NCBI GenBank assembly: GCA_046331245.1
Contig: JAXLRH010000005.1
Location: 186,001-250,000, forward strand
DNA length: 64,000 bases
Direction: 5' to 3'
Source: SSF14 sp046331245
GTDB lineage: Bacteria; Actinomycetota; Acidimicrobiia; Acidimicrobiales; Microtrichaceae
Made by a program: the position numbers and the translations under genes. Under the pieces are notes generated by a model. That model worked only from the letters and a program-made list of their open reading frames with translations, was not told where the DNA came from and did not search any database. Within the stretch, counting starts at the first letter, position 1. Every line of letters begins with the position of its first letter. Positions 25,904 through 33,828 of the stretch are shown here, piece by piece.

Positions 25904-26679
25904 CAGCCGACGGAGCGGAGATGACGGCCGGCGGGAGCAGCGGTCATCGGGCCGGACGCGGCACCCGGCTCGCGGAGCGTCAGCGAGCCACGGGCGTCCA
26001 TCACCGCGTCGACCCGCCGCTGCCGTGCCGCGCCGCGCCGGCCGACCGCCGACACGCGCAGCACCCGCTCCGACAACGAGCCGTGCCCGACGTCGAGGCC
26101 CGACCACGACACCGACTCCACCGTGAGCTCGAGGTCGGGCTCGGTGGGCCAGCGGAACCGGCGGCGGCCGTCGTCGAGCGTGACGTCGACGACCACCGCG
26201 CCGCGCTCGCGCGACCGCGCCGCCAGCCGGCGTGCGTCGGCCGCGGTCACCTGGTGGGACGGGTCGACGATCACCACGTCCACGGCGTCGACCAGCGCCG
26301 CGACCACCGTGCCCCACTGGCTGGTGGGCGGCTCGACCACGAACACGCTCCGCTCGAGCGCCCACCCCGCCCGGGCCGCGGCCGCCCACCCCCAGGCCCC
26401 CACCCCGACGACCGCCACCCACGATCCGCTCCGCGACGCCTCCGCCACCGTCGCCATGCAGATGCTCGCTGCGCCCGTGCCCCGCAACGACAGCCGCGAG
26501 CCCCGCGCCAACCCGCCGAGGGGGAACACACCCTGCAGCGCCCCGGGCACCGGCAACGTGCGCTCCGCCGACAGCACCGTGGGGCGGATGCGCTCGATCA
26601 GTGCTGCCAGATCGGGTGCTGCCAGATCAGGGGCTGGCAGATCGGGGACTGCCAGATCAGGGGTCGCCGCTTCCTCCAT
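25903..26679 (-). CDS. imuA: ImuA-like RecA-fold accessory protein
   Basis: The 258-residue protein has a RecA-like core (VLSAERTLPVPGALQGVFPLGGLARGSRL and VDVVIVDPSHQVTAADARRLAARSRERGAVVVDV), but the Walker A loop is degenerate (LRGTGAASICMA lacks the GKT). That is normal for ImuA. It probably helps ImuB and DnaE2 at stalled forks. The N-terminus has a PDLA-type five-residue repeat. ATG 26679 is chosen because a perfect LexA box lies 11 bases upstream; starting at 26715 would place the box inside the gene. It is coupled to imuB. Confidence 0.85.
   Translation of the reverse strand: MEEAATPDLAVPDLPAPDLAAPDLAALIERIRPTVLSAERTLPVPGALQGVFPLGGLARGSRLSLRGTGAASICMATVAEASRSGSWVAVVGVGAWGWAAAARAGWALERSVFVVEPPTSQWGTVVAALVDAVDVVIVDPSHQVTAADARRLAARSRERGAVVVDVTLDDGRRRFRWPTEPDLELTVESVSWSGLDVGHGSLSERVLRVSAVGRRGAARQRRVDAVMDARGSLTLREPGAASGPMTAAPAGRHLRSVG
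26601..26660. repeat. Four tandem 15-bp repeats in imuA
   Basis: Four 15-base units (26601-26615, 26616-26630, 26631-26645, 26646-26660) of the type gtgctgccagatcgg, with one to four changes each. They encode a repeated PDLAA-like pentapeptide in the ImuA N-terminus, a place for copy-number variation. Confidence 0.75.
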
Positions 26680-26690
26680 GTCGTCCAGTA

Positions 26691-26706
26691 TCGAACACAC
26701 GTTCGA
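26691..26706. promoter_or_regulatory. LexA/SOS box upstream of imuA-imuB
   Basis: TCGAAC-ACAC-GTTCGA is an exact SOS box 11 bases before imuA's ATG at 26679. It overlaps a GATACT hexamer (minus strand, 26687-26692) that could be the -10 element, so LexA would block transcription. It lies 27 bases upstream of the divergent sulfotransferase gene and could affect it too. Confidence 0.9.
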
Positions 26707-26733
26707 TGCCCGCAAGCGCTAGACATCGACCCC

Positions 26734-27483
26734 ATGGACGGGGGACGTCACGCGCTGATCCTGGGCTGCGGCCGCAGCGGCACCTCGATCTTCGGCGAGC
26801 TCTTCGCCACGTTCGACAACTACACCTACCTCTCCGAACCACACGTTCCCGACATCGCGGCGGTGGCCGCCGCCGGCCCGACGGCGGTGAAGGTGCCGCG
26901 GGAGGCGCCCGGCGACCCCGCCGTCGAGGACGTGCTCCCCGACCCGGTCGTGTTCTGGCAGGTCCGCCATCCCCTCGACGCGATCTGCTCGCTCCGCGTC
27001 GGCATCGCGGACGACTGGGGGCACCACCCCCGCCCCGCCGACTGGCTCGACTGGCTCGACCGGCCGCTCCTCGAACGGTGCGCCCACCACTGGGCGACGA
27101 TCAACACCGTCGGCTACGAGCTGGTGCGTGACCGGGCCGTCGTGAACCACTTCGAGGACATGATCCGCGACCCCGCCGCGACCGCCGAGCGGACGGCCGC
27201 GATCATGGGCGTCGACACGGCAGCGTGCCGGGCCGGCCTCGACGCCTGGATCGACCGCGTGCAGGACACGAACAACGAGCGCTTCGTCGAGGCGGAGACC
27301 TCGCGTCGCAACTCCCGCCCCGATCACTCCCGCCGGATCGAGCGGTGGCGCGAGAACCTCACGGCCGCTGACGTCGCGTCGGTTGCGCCACTCGTCGCGG
27401 CGGGCGCCGCGACGTTCAGGTATCGGATCCCCGGCTACTCGGCGGGCGCCGGGAACGACGGCACCTCGACCCCGGGCGTGTAG
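26734..27483 (+). CDS. Sulfotransferase family protein
   Basis: The 249-residue protein has the PAPS 5'-phosphosulfate-binding loop LILGCGRSGTSIFGELF at the start, then FWQVRHPLDAICSLRVG with an RHP-type motif and a 3'-phosphate binding region, and NHFEDMIRDPAATAERTAAIMG. It should transfer sulfate from PAPS to an unknown acceptor in the cytosol. It is divergent from imuA, sharing the 54-base gap with the LexA box. Its last 49 bases overlap the convergent next gene. Confidence 0.85.
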   Translation: MDGGRHALILGCGRSGTSIFGELFATFDNYTYLSEPHVPDIAAVAAAGPTAVKVPREAPGDPAVEDVLPDPVVFWQVRHPLDAICSLRVGIADDWGHHPRPADWLDWLDRPLLERCAHHWATINTVGYELVRDRAVVNHFEDMIRDPAATAERTAAIMGVDTAACRAGLDAWIDRVQDTNNERFVEAETSRRNSRPDHSRRIERWRENLTAADVASVAPLVAAGAATFRYRIPGYSAGAGNDGTSTPGV

Positions 27484-27758
27484 TACGTGTAGAGACCTTC
27501 GATGATCTCTTTGAGGCCCTCGGCGGTGTGGCCCTTGGACACGTCGACGCTCACGACCGAGCCGTTGATGTGGATGCCGTCGATGCCGCCGTGTGCGAAC
27601 AGGCGGCGGGCCAGCTCGTCGGGCGGACGGTTGCCGACGATGTCGTCGTCGGGGCGGTACCGCTCGTGACCCGTGCCGGTGAGGACACGGTTGAGCTCGA
27701 AGCGCACCACGCCCGTGGTGGTGGACTGTTTCTCGATGACGGTGACCGGCTGACCCAT
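27435..27758 (-). CDS. NifU N-terminal (Nfu_N)-like domain protein
   Basis: The 107-residue protein has the Nfu_N-like order VVRFELNRVLTG, DDELARRLFAHGGIDGIHINGSVVSVDVSKG and a C-terminal helix EGLKEIIEGLYTYYTPG. The core strand-helix layout fits the N-terminal domain of Nfu-type iron-sulfur carriers, but there is no CxxC. The function is unknown. TACGCT lies 9 bases before its ATG. The 3' end overlaps the sulfotransferase gene by 49 bases. Confidence 0.6.
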   Translation of the reverse strand: MGQPVTVIEKQSTTTGVVRFELNRVLTGTGHERYRPDDDIVGNRPPDELARRLFAHGGIDGIHINGSVVSVDVSKGHTAEGLKEIIEGLYTYYTPGVEVPSFPAPAE

Positions 27759-27812
27759 AGCGCCGCGAGCGTAGCGTCGGTCAGCCGGTCGGGTCAGGTT
27801 CAGCCGGTCCGG

Positions 27813-29870
27813 TCAGTTCGAGCTCGTCGCGCTCGTCAGGTCGTACAGGGTGGTGCCCCCGACGGTGGTGGCCGTGAAGTTCGACTGCACCCAGCTGGAG
27901 ATCTCCGCCGACGAGTTGCTGCCACCCATCTGCGCACCGCCGAACCCGCCGCCGCCGATGAAGTAGTGGATCCTCCCCTCGGCCACGTACTGCTTGAACT
28001 GCGCGAGGGTCGGCGAGGGATCCGATCCGTTGAAGCCGCCGATCGGCATCACCGGCAGCTCGGTGGCCAACTGGTAGCCGGAGGCGTTGTTGGCACCGAC
28101 CGCTGCGGCGATCCACGTGTAGTCCGACGAGTCGGCGCTGAGCGTCTCGACGAGCTCCGAGCTCGGTGTCGTGGCGTTGAGCAGACCGCCCATGCCGCCA
28201 CCTCCCATGCCGCCACCGCCGGCTCGAGCGCCCGTGCCGGTCCCGCCGGGGAAGCCCCCGCCGGGGAATCCTCCACCCGGGAACCCGCCACCGGGGAAGC
28301 CGCCCCCGGGCCCGCCCATGCCGCCCGCCACGGTGGGGCCGGCCGTCACGATCGAGCCGGTGTGACCGGTGGCCACCGTCTGCAACGTCCAGGCGGTCGG
28401 GCCGAGGAGCATCGCACCGCCGGCCATCACCATCGACGCCGCGGCCACCCGGCCGGTGCCCACCGCACCCCACAGGCGACCCATCGCCGCAGCGGCGAGG
28501 AAGCCCGCCGTCGCCAGGCCACCCACCACCAGCACCACCGACGAGAGCCAGCTGTGCCAGGTGGAGGCACGGGACAGCAGCACCATCGACCACCACGTCG
28601 AGACGGCGCTCACGGCCCCCATGGTGAGGAGCGCCGCCCAGTGCCGACGGTGCGGCCAGAGCTGCGTGACGCCGATGGCGACGAGCGCTGCGACCGCCGG
28701 CGCCAGGGCGACGGTGTAGTAGGCGTGGAAGATGCCGCTCATGAAGCTGAACACCAGCCCGGTCACGAGCAGCCACGCCGCCCACACCACGACCGAGGCC
28801 CGGCGGAGGTCCGTGCGTGGCGCCTTGCGCAGCACGACCAACGTCGCGGCGCCGAGGAGGAGGGCGGCGGGGATGAGCCAGCTGATCTGACCGCCCACCT
28901 CGCTCGTGAACATGCGGGTGATGCCGGTCACTCCCCACATGCTGCCGCCGCCGGCCCGCGCCCCACCGCCGACGCTCCCGGTCTCGTTGCCGGTGAGCCG
29001 GCCGAGACCGTTGTACCCGAACGTCAGCTCGAGGATGGAGTTGTGCTGCGAGCCGCCGACGTAGGGGCGCATGCTCGCCGGCACGAGCTCGACGATCGCG
29101 ATCCACCAGCCGGCAGCGACGATCATCGCGACCGCGGCGGCGCCGAGATCACGGATCCGCCGCCAGATGCCGTGCCCGCCGAACGCCAGGTGGGCCAGCG
29201 CGAACCCCGGCACCACCAGCAGCACCTGAAGCTGCTTGGTGAGGAACCCGAGGCCGACGGCGACGCCGGTCCAGACGAACCAGCGGAGCCTTCCGCTCTC
29301 GATGGCCCGCAGCGCCGCGTAGGCCGCGCCGAGCATCAGCAGCACCAGGAGCGCGTCGGGGTTGTTGAAGCGGAACATGAGCGCGGCCACCGGGGTGAGG
29401 GCAAGCACCGCGCCGGCGACGAGGCCGGCCACCGTGCCGAACCAGCGGCGGACGGTCGCGTGGAGCACGGCGACCGACCCCACGCCCATCAGCGCCTGCG
29501 GGAGCAGGATGCTGAACGAGCTCAACCCGAGCAGTCGCACCGACAGCGCCATCGGCCAGAGGGCGAGCGGCGGCTTGTCGACGGTGATCGAGTTGGCCGC
29601 GTCGGACGAGCCGTAGAAGAACGCCTTCCAGCTCGCCGATCCGGCCTGCACGGCCGCCGAGTAGAAGGAGTTGGCCCAGCCGGACTCCGACAGCGTCCAC
29701 GTGTAGAGGACGAGTGTGCCGAGGAGCAGTGCCCACAACGCCGGCCGTCCCCACCGCGGGTTCCGCTCGTCGCGCGCGGCCCTCTCCGACCTCGAGCGAC
29801 GAACGGAACCGGGTGGGGGATCGAGATCGACCGGGAGGAGGTCGGGTGGGACGTCGGTGGTGGTGATCAT
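27813..29870 (-). CDS. ArnT-like glycosyltransferase, family 39 type
   Basis: The 685-residue polytopic protein has about 12 transmembrane helices. The first extracytoplasmic loop reads SGWANSFYSAAVQAGSASWKAFFYG and ends in ITVDKPPLALW, the pattern of GT39/ArnT lipid-sugar mannosyl- or arabinosyltransferases. A Gly-rich stretch (GGGFPGGGFP) at about residues 520-545 precedes the extracellular C-terminal domain (LAQFKQYVAEGRIHYFIGGGGFGG). It likely uses polyprenyl-phosphate sugars. Its ATG overlaps the stop of the upstream GT2-GtrA gene (ATGA), so they form one operon. Confidence 0.88.
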   Translation of the reverse strand: MITTTDVPPDLLPVDLDPPPGSVRRSRSERAARDERNPRWGRPALWALLLGTLVLYTWTLSESGWANSFYSAAVQAGSASWKAFFYGSSDAANSITVDKPPLALWPMALSVRLLGLSSFSILLPQALMGVGSVAVLHATVRRWFGTVAGLVAGAVLALTPVAALMFRFNNPDALLVLLMLGAAYAALRAIESGRLRWFVWTGVAVGLGFLTKQLQVLLVVPGFALAHLAFGGHGIWRRIRDLGAAAVAMIVAAGWWIAIVELVPASMRPYVGGSQHNSILELTFGYNGLGRLTGNETGSVGGGARAGGGSMWGVTGITRMFTSEVGGQISWLIPAALLLGAATLVVLRKAPRTDLRRASVVVWAAWLLVTGLVFSFMSGIFHAYYTVALAPAVAALVAIGVTQLWPHRRHWAALLTMGAVSAVSTWWSMVLLSRASTWHSWLSSVVLVVGGLATAGFLAAAAMGRLWGAVGTGRVAAASMVMAGGAMLLGPTAWTLQTVATGHTGSIVTAGPTVAGGMGGPGGGFPGGGFPGGGFPGGGFPGGTGTGARAGGGGMGGGGMGGLLNATTPSSELVETLSADSSDYTWIAAAVGANNASGYQLATELPVMPIGGFNGSDPSPTLAQFKQYVAEGRIHYFIGGGGFGGAQMGGSNSSAEISSWVQSNFTATTVGGTTLYDLTSATSSN
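28248..28310. repeat. 15-bp tandem repeats encoding GGGFP units
   Basis: About four degenerate 15-base units within the glycosyltransferase gene encode consecutive G-G-G-F-P pentapeptides. This flexible linker is typical of actinobacterial ArnT/YkcB-type proteins. Confidence 0.6.
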
Positions 29871-31039
29871 GCGGAGACCTCCGTGGTCGGGAAGATGCGT
29901 GCTCGGCTGAGCACGGCGAATCGGGCGAGGGTGGTCAGCGCCCAGGTGGCGCCGAGTGCGGCGAACTCGAGGGCCGGCGACACGCCGACCGCCTCGAGCA
30001 CCAGCAGCACGGTCGTGGAGACGGCGAGACCGACGACGTAGACGGCCGCGGCGCGCACGTAGTCGGCGGCCCGTCCGAGCCGTCCGCGCCGCCCGAACGT
30101 GTAGCGACGGTTGGCCCAGGCGTTGACGGCGACGGTGCTGCTGACGGCCAGGACGTTCGCCGCGACCGAGCCGAGCGCTCCCCTCGTCGCCAGGAACAAC
30201 CCCGCCGACACCGCGGTGCTCAGCACGCCGATCAGTGCGAACACCACCAGCTGGCGACCCATCGGGTCGTCGACGATGCGGCGCCCGTAGCGCCGCGTGT
30301 CGATGCGGCCACCGCCGCGCAGGAATTCCCACGCGAGCCGGGCCACACCGGCGAGGTCCTCCCGGGCGGTCTGCCCGACGTGGACCCGGCTGTCGGGATC
30401 GTCCACCCAGTCGACGGGCACCTCGTGCACTCGCAGGCCGTTGTGCTCGGCGACGAGCAGCAGCTCGGTGTCGAAGAACCAGTTCTCGTCGGCGACGAGC
30501 GGGAGCAGCGCCGCGGCGGCATCCGCCCGGAGCGCCTTGAAGCCGCACTGGGCGTCGTGGAAGTGCGTGGCGAAGACGGTGTGCAGGATCAGGTTGTAGA
30601 TGCGGGAGATGACCTCACGCTTCGGACCCCGACCCACCGACGCGCCGTCGACGAGTCGCGACCCGATCGCCACGTCGGAGTGGCCGCTGACGAGCGGGGC
30701 CACCAGGGGCAGGAGCGCGTCGAGCCCCGTCGAGAGATCGACGTCCATGTAGGCCAGCACCGGCGACTCGCTCGCCGACCACGCCGTGCGCAACGCGAAC
30801 CCCCGCCCCTTGCGATCGAGCGAACGCACCCGCACGCCCTCCAGCCGGGCGGCGATGTCGTTCGCCACCTGCGTCGTCGAGTCGGTCGAGCCGTTGTCGA
30901 CGACGGTGATCTGCCAGCTGAAGGGCATGTGGGCGCGGAGATGGTCGTGCAGCCTCGTGATGCTCGCCTCGAGCACGTGGCTCTCGTTGTACACGGGGAT
31001 GACCACGTCGAGCGTGGGGGCGATGGCGAGTGCGGTCAT
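29867..31039 (-). CDS. GT2 glycosyltransferase fused to GtrA-like membrane domain
   Basis: The 390-residue protein begins with a GT-A domain (VVIPVYNESHVLEASI, VDNGSTDSTT, DVDLSTGL as the metal-binding DxD-type site, then KREVISRIYNLI and DAQCGFKALR), like dolichyl- or polyprenyl-phosphate mannose synthases. The C-terminal third is a GtrA domain with four helices (LVVFALIGVLSTAVSAGLFLA, ANRRYTFGR). It probably makes polyprenyl-phosphate-linked sugar and flips or presents it for the downstream GT39-like transferase, with which it overlaps by 4 bases. Confidence 0.9.
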   Translation of the reverse strand: MTALAIAPTLDVVIPVYNESHVLEASITRLHDHLRAHMPFSWQITVVDNGSTDSTTQVANDIAARLEGVRVRSLDRKGRGFALRTAWSASESPVLAYMDVDLSTGLDALLPLVAPLVSGHSDVAIGSRLVDGASVGRGPKREVISRIYNLILHTVFATHFHDAQCGFKALRADAAAALLPLVADENWFFDTELLLVAEHNGLRVHEVPVDWVDDPDSRVHVGQTAREDLAGVARLAWEFLRGGGRIDTRRYGRRIVDDPMGRQLVVFALIGVLSTAVSAGLFLATRGALGSVAANVLAVSSTVAVNAWANRRYTFGRRGRLGRAADYVRAAAVYVVGLAVSTTVLLVLEAVGVSPALEFAALGATWALTTLARFAVLSRARIFPTTEVSA

Positions 31040-31109
31040 GGACCCTACGATCGGGCCCGGCCATCGGATGCCGCTCAGACTTCCCTGGGAAGTCCCGCAG
31101 AACGCAGGA

Positions 31110-32129
31110 TCAGAGCGAGTCGGCGGTGAACGTGTCGCAATCGGTCGAGCGGCCGGAGTCGTAGCCGCGCTTGAACCAGCGCTCGCGCTGCGCCGACTCC
31201 CCGTGCGTGAAGCTGTCGGGGTTGATCCTGCCGGTCGCGGCCTTCTGGATCGCGTCGTCGCCGACGCCTGCCGCAGCCTTCAAGGCCTCGTCGATGTCGC
31301 CGTCGTCGAGGCGCTTCGAGGGATCGGACTGACCCCGCTCGAACCGGCTGTGCGCCCACACGCCGGCGAAGCAGTCGGCCTGCAGCTCGGTGCGCACCGA
31401 CAACCCGTCGGCGCCCTCGGCGGACGACGGGTCCTGCTCCTCGAGGCGGCGCACCTGCGCGGTGATGCCGAGCTCGTCCTGCACGTGGTGGCCGACCTCG
31501 TGCGCGATCACGTACGCCTGTGCGAAATCGCCCGCCGCCCCGAACCGGGTCGCGAGCTCGTCGAAGAACTTGAGGTCGATGTACACGCGCTGATCGCCCG
31601 GGCAGTAGAAGGGCCCCATGTCGGAGCTGGCCGCGCCGCACGCGGTGTCGACCCGGTTGCTGAACAGCACCATCTTCGTGCGGTCGTACTTCCGGCCGCC
31701 GGCCTCGAACTGACGCGACCAGATGTCGTTCGTGTCCGAGATGATCACGTTCGCGAACGCGGTGAGAACCGGATCGGGGTCGGTGACGGCCGGCGTGAGC
31801 GTGGCGTCGGCCGCGGCACCCGTGCCCGGCAGCGGGCCCGCGTTGCCGGTGCGCGGCAGGTTGGCGCTGCCGCTCGGCACGTCGAACCCCGACGAGGCGA
31901 GGATCTTCGGCAGGATGAACGTCGCGGCGAGCACGATCACCAGACCGAGCACTCCCCCCTTGCGCCCCCGTCCGCCGAGCACGCTCGCCAGCACGCCGCC
32001 GAGCACCGGGCCGGCGCCGCCGGCCGCACCACCGAGACCGCCGAGCCCACCGAGGCCGGCGTCACCGTTGTCCGCGCCGCGCTCGTCGATGATGTCGCTC
32101 GACTTGCCCTCCTTGGCGTCCCATTCCAT
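31110..32129 (-). CDS. YpfJ-type zinc metallopeptidase
   Basis: The 339-residue protein has a Gly-rich cytosolic tail, one transmembrane helix (VLGLVIVLAATFILPKIL) and an extracytoplasmic peptidase domain with VLFSNRVDTACGAASSDMGPFYCPGDQRVYIDL, HEVGHHVQDELG as zinc site and SVRTELQADCFAGVWAH with the third ligand. The family is DUF of neutral zinc metallopeptidase type, function unclear, perhaps envelope quality control. GAGGAGG precedes ATG 32129. A small membrane gene lies directly upstream with 10 bases spacing. Confidence 0.9.
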   Translation of the reverse strand: MEWDAKEGKSSDIIDERGADNGDAGLGGLGGLGGAAGGAGPVLGGVLASVLGGRGRKGGVLGLVIVLAATFILPKILASSGFDVPSGSANLPRTGNAGPLPGTGAAADATLTPAVTDPDPVLTAFANVIISDTNDIWSRQFEAGGRKYDRTKMVLFSNRVDTACGAASSDMGPFYCPGDQRVYIDLKFFDELATRFGAAGDFAQAYVIAHEVGHHVQDELGITAQVRRLEEQDPSSAEGADGLSVRTELQADCFAGVWAHSRFERGQSDPSKRLDDGDIDEALKAAAGVGDDAIQKAATGRINPDSFTHGESAQRERWFKRGYDSGRSTDCDTFTADSL

Positions 32130-32139
32130 GTCGGCCTCC

Positions 32140-32520
32140 TCAGCCCGCCGCGACGGCGTCGACGGTCTCGACCGATCGGGCGGCCCACGCGGCGAGCCCG
32201 ATCGAGATGGCGCCGAGCACCAGGTGCACGGCGATGAACCCGGCGGGGTGGTCGCGCAGCGGGATGGCCACCATCTGGATCAGCCACAGCAGCGTCGTGA
32301 CCGCGGCGCCCCCGAGCACCACGCGACGGGTGGCGATCGGTCCGACCGGCCGGAACACGACGTACGCCAGCGCCACGCCGACCGCGACGAACGCGATGGC
32401 GCGGGCCAGATCGAGCCCGTCGCCACCGTTCTTCGTGAGGATGTTGACGATGCGCTGGCCCCACACGAGCAGGGTCCACGCGGCGAAGACGGTCACGGCG
32501 ATCGGCTTGGAGCGGAACAT
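32140..32520 (-). CDS. Hypothetical four-span membrane protein
   Basis: The 126-residue protein has four predicted transmembrane helices (AVTVFAAWTLLVW, AIAFVAVGVALAYVVF, VVLGGAAVTTLLWLIQMV, FIAVHLVLGAISIGLAAW), with few charged residues apart from loops. There is no known family. TAGGCT lies 8 bases before ATG 32520, giving a leaderless start; the longer upstream frame reads into the divergent acyl-CoA dehydrogenase. It shares a transcript with the metallopeptidase. Confidence 0.75.
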   Translation of the reverse strand: MFRSKPIAVTVFAAWTLLVWGQRIVNILTKNGGDGLDLARAIAFVAVGVALAYVVFRPVGPIATRRVVLGGAAVTTLLWLIQMVAIPLRDHPAGFIAVHLVLGAISIGLAAWAARSVETVDAVAAG

Positions 32521-32528
32521 CGGCGAGC

Positions 32529-32534
32529 AGCCTA
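32529..32534 (-). promoter_or_regulatory. -10 hexamer TAGGCT of the small membrane protein gene
   Basis: Minus-strand TAGGCT is 8 bases before ATG 32520, in the 40-base gap shared with the divergent dehydrogenase promoter. Confidence 0.55.
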
Positions 32535-32547
32535 GGCCGACCGACGC

Positions 32548-32553
32548 TACGTT
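32548..32553 (+). promoter_or_regulatory. -10 hexamer TACGTT, leaderless promoter of the second acyl-CoA dehydrogenase
   Basis: TACGTT ends 7 bases before GTG 32561. The two promoters in this gap point in opposite directions. Confidence 0.6.
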
Positions 32554-32560
32554 CAGCGGC

Positions 32561-33805
32561 GTGATCACCGAGACCGAGTTCCGCGACGAGGTCACCTCGT
32601 TCCTCGACCAGCACACGACCCGTCGGGTCGCGTCCACCGGGTTCGTCTGGGGTGAGGGCTCCGACGAGATCTCCGTGTTCGAGGAGATGGAGCCGGCCGC
32701 CGAGCTCGAGGAGCTGGAACGGGCCAAGGCGTGGCGCGCCGAGCGCTTCGACGCGGGGCTCGGCTGGATCAGCGGCCCCACCGCGTACGGCGGCCGCGAG
32801 CTCCCCGGCTCCTACGAGCGCACCTACGGCGCCATCGAGTCGCGGTACGTCACACCGAACATGGGGTTCTTCACGATCTCGCTGGGCATGGTCGCGCCGA
32901 CGATCCTGGCGCACGGGAGCGAGGCCGCGAAGGAGGCCTACCTCGCGAAGCTGTACCGGGGCGACCTCGTCGGCTGCCAGCTGTTCAGCGAACCCGGCGC
33001 CGGCAGCGACCTCGCCGGGCTCGCGACCCGAGCGGAGCGCGACGGCGACGAGTGGGTGATCAGCGGCCAGAAGGTGTGGACGTCGTTCGCCCACCTCGCC
33101 GACATCGGCGAGATCATCTGCCGCACCGATCCCGACGCGCCGAAGCACCGCGGCCTCACCGGGTTCGTCCTCGACATGCGCGCGCCCGGCGTCGACGTGC
33201 GTCCCCTGCGCCAGATGACCGGCGGCGCCTCCTTCAACGAGGTGTACTTCGACGAGGTCCGCGTCGCCGACGACCAGCGTCTCGGCGACGTCAACGCCGG
33301 CTGGGGCGTGGCGCTCACGACCCTGATGAACGAGCGCGCCGCCATCGGCGGGGGCAACGGCGGCGGCCAGGGGCTGTTCACCCCCGAGCGGGTGCGGGCG
33401 ATGCTCGACCACTTCGGCCTGCTCGACGACCCGATCGTGCGCGATCGCTACGCCCACCTCTTCGCCGACTTCACGGTCGCGAAGTGGAACGGCAAGCGGG
33501 CGCTCGACAAGATCCGCTCCGGGCAGCTCCCCGGCCCGGAGCTCTCGACCGCCAAGCTCGCGCTGACCAACAACATGAGCGCCTTCGCCGAGTTCGTGGC
33601 CGCGGTGCTCGGGCCGCGACTCATCGCCGACTCCGGCGAGTGGGGCACGTTCGCGTACTCGCGGTTCGTGCTCGGCGTGCCGGGCATGCGCGTCGCCGGG
33701 GGCACCGACGAGGTCATGCGCAACATCGTGGCCGAGCGCGTGCTCGGCCTCCCGAAGGACCCGTCCATCGACGCAAAAACAGCGTTCAGGGATTTACCCC
33801 GCTGA
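32561..33805 (+). CDS. Acyl-CoA dehydrogenase family protein
   Basis: The 414-residue protein has ACAD helices, LFSEPGAGSDLAGLATRAERDGDEWVISGQKVWTSFA in the middle domain and a C-terminal bundle with GVPGMRVAGGTDEVMRNIVAERVLGLPKDP. The acyl substrate is unknown. GTG 32561 is the start: TACGTT sits 7 bases upstream and the protein then begins ITETEFRDEVTSFLDQH as family members do; a longer frame upstream has no support. It is distant from the other dehydrogenase at 11.5 kb, so each likely has its own substrate range. Confidence 0.94.
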   Translation: MITETEFRDEVTSFLDQHTTRRVASTGFVWGEGSDEISVFEEMEPAAELEELERAKAWRAERFDAGLGWISGPTAYGGRELPGSYERTYGAIESRYVTPNMGFFTISLGMVAPTILAHGSEAAKEAYLAKLYRGDLVGCQLFSEPGAGSDLAGLATRAERDGDEWVISGQKVWTSFAHLADIGEIICRTDPDAPKHRGLTGFVLDMRAPGVDVRPLRQMTGGASFNEVYFDEVRVADDQRLGDVNAGWGVALTTLMNERAAIGGGNGGGQGLFTPERVRAMLDHFGLLDDPIVRDRYAHLFADFTVAKWNGKRALDKIRSGQLPGPELSTAKLALTNNMSAFAEFVAAVLGPRLIADSGEWGTFAYSRFVLGVPGMRVAGGTDEVMRNIVAERVLGLPKDPSIDAKTAFRDLPR

Positions 33806-33828
33806 ACCCCTGTGGAAGAGTTTGCGCC

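Noticed and set aside
31039..31060. Leaderless promoter TAGGGT before the GT2-GtrA gene
   Set aside because: The hexamer is only 2 bases from the ATG, too close for a transcript that still contains the start codon.
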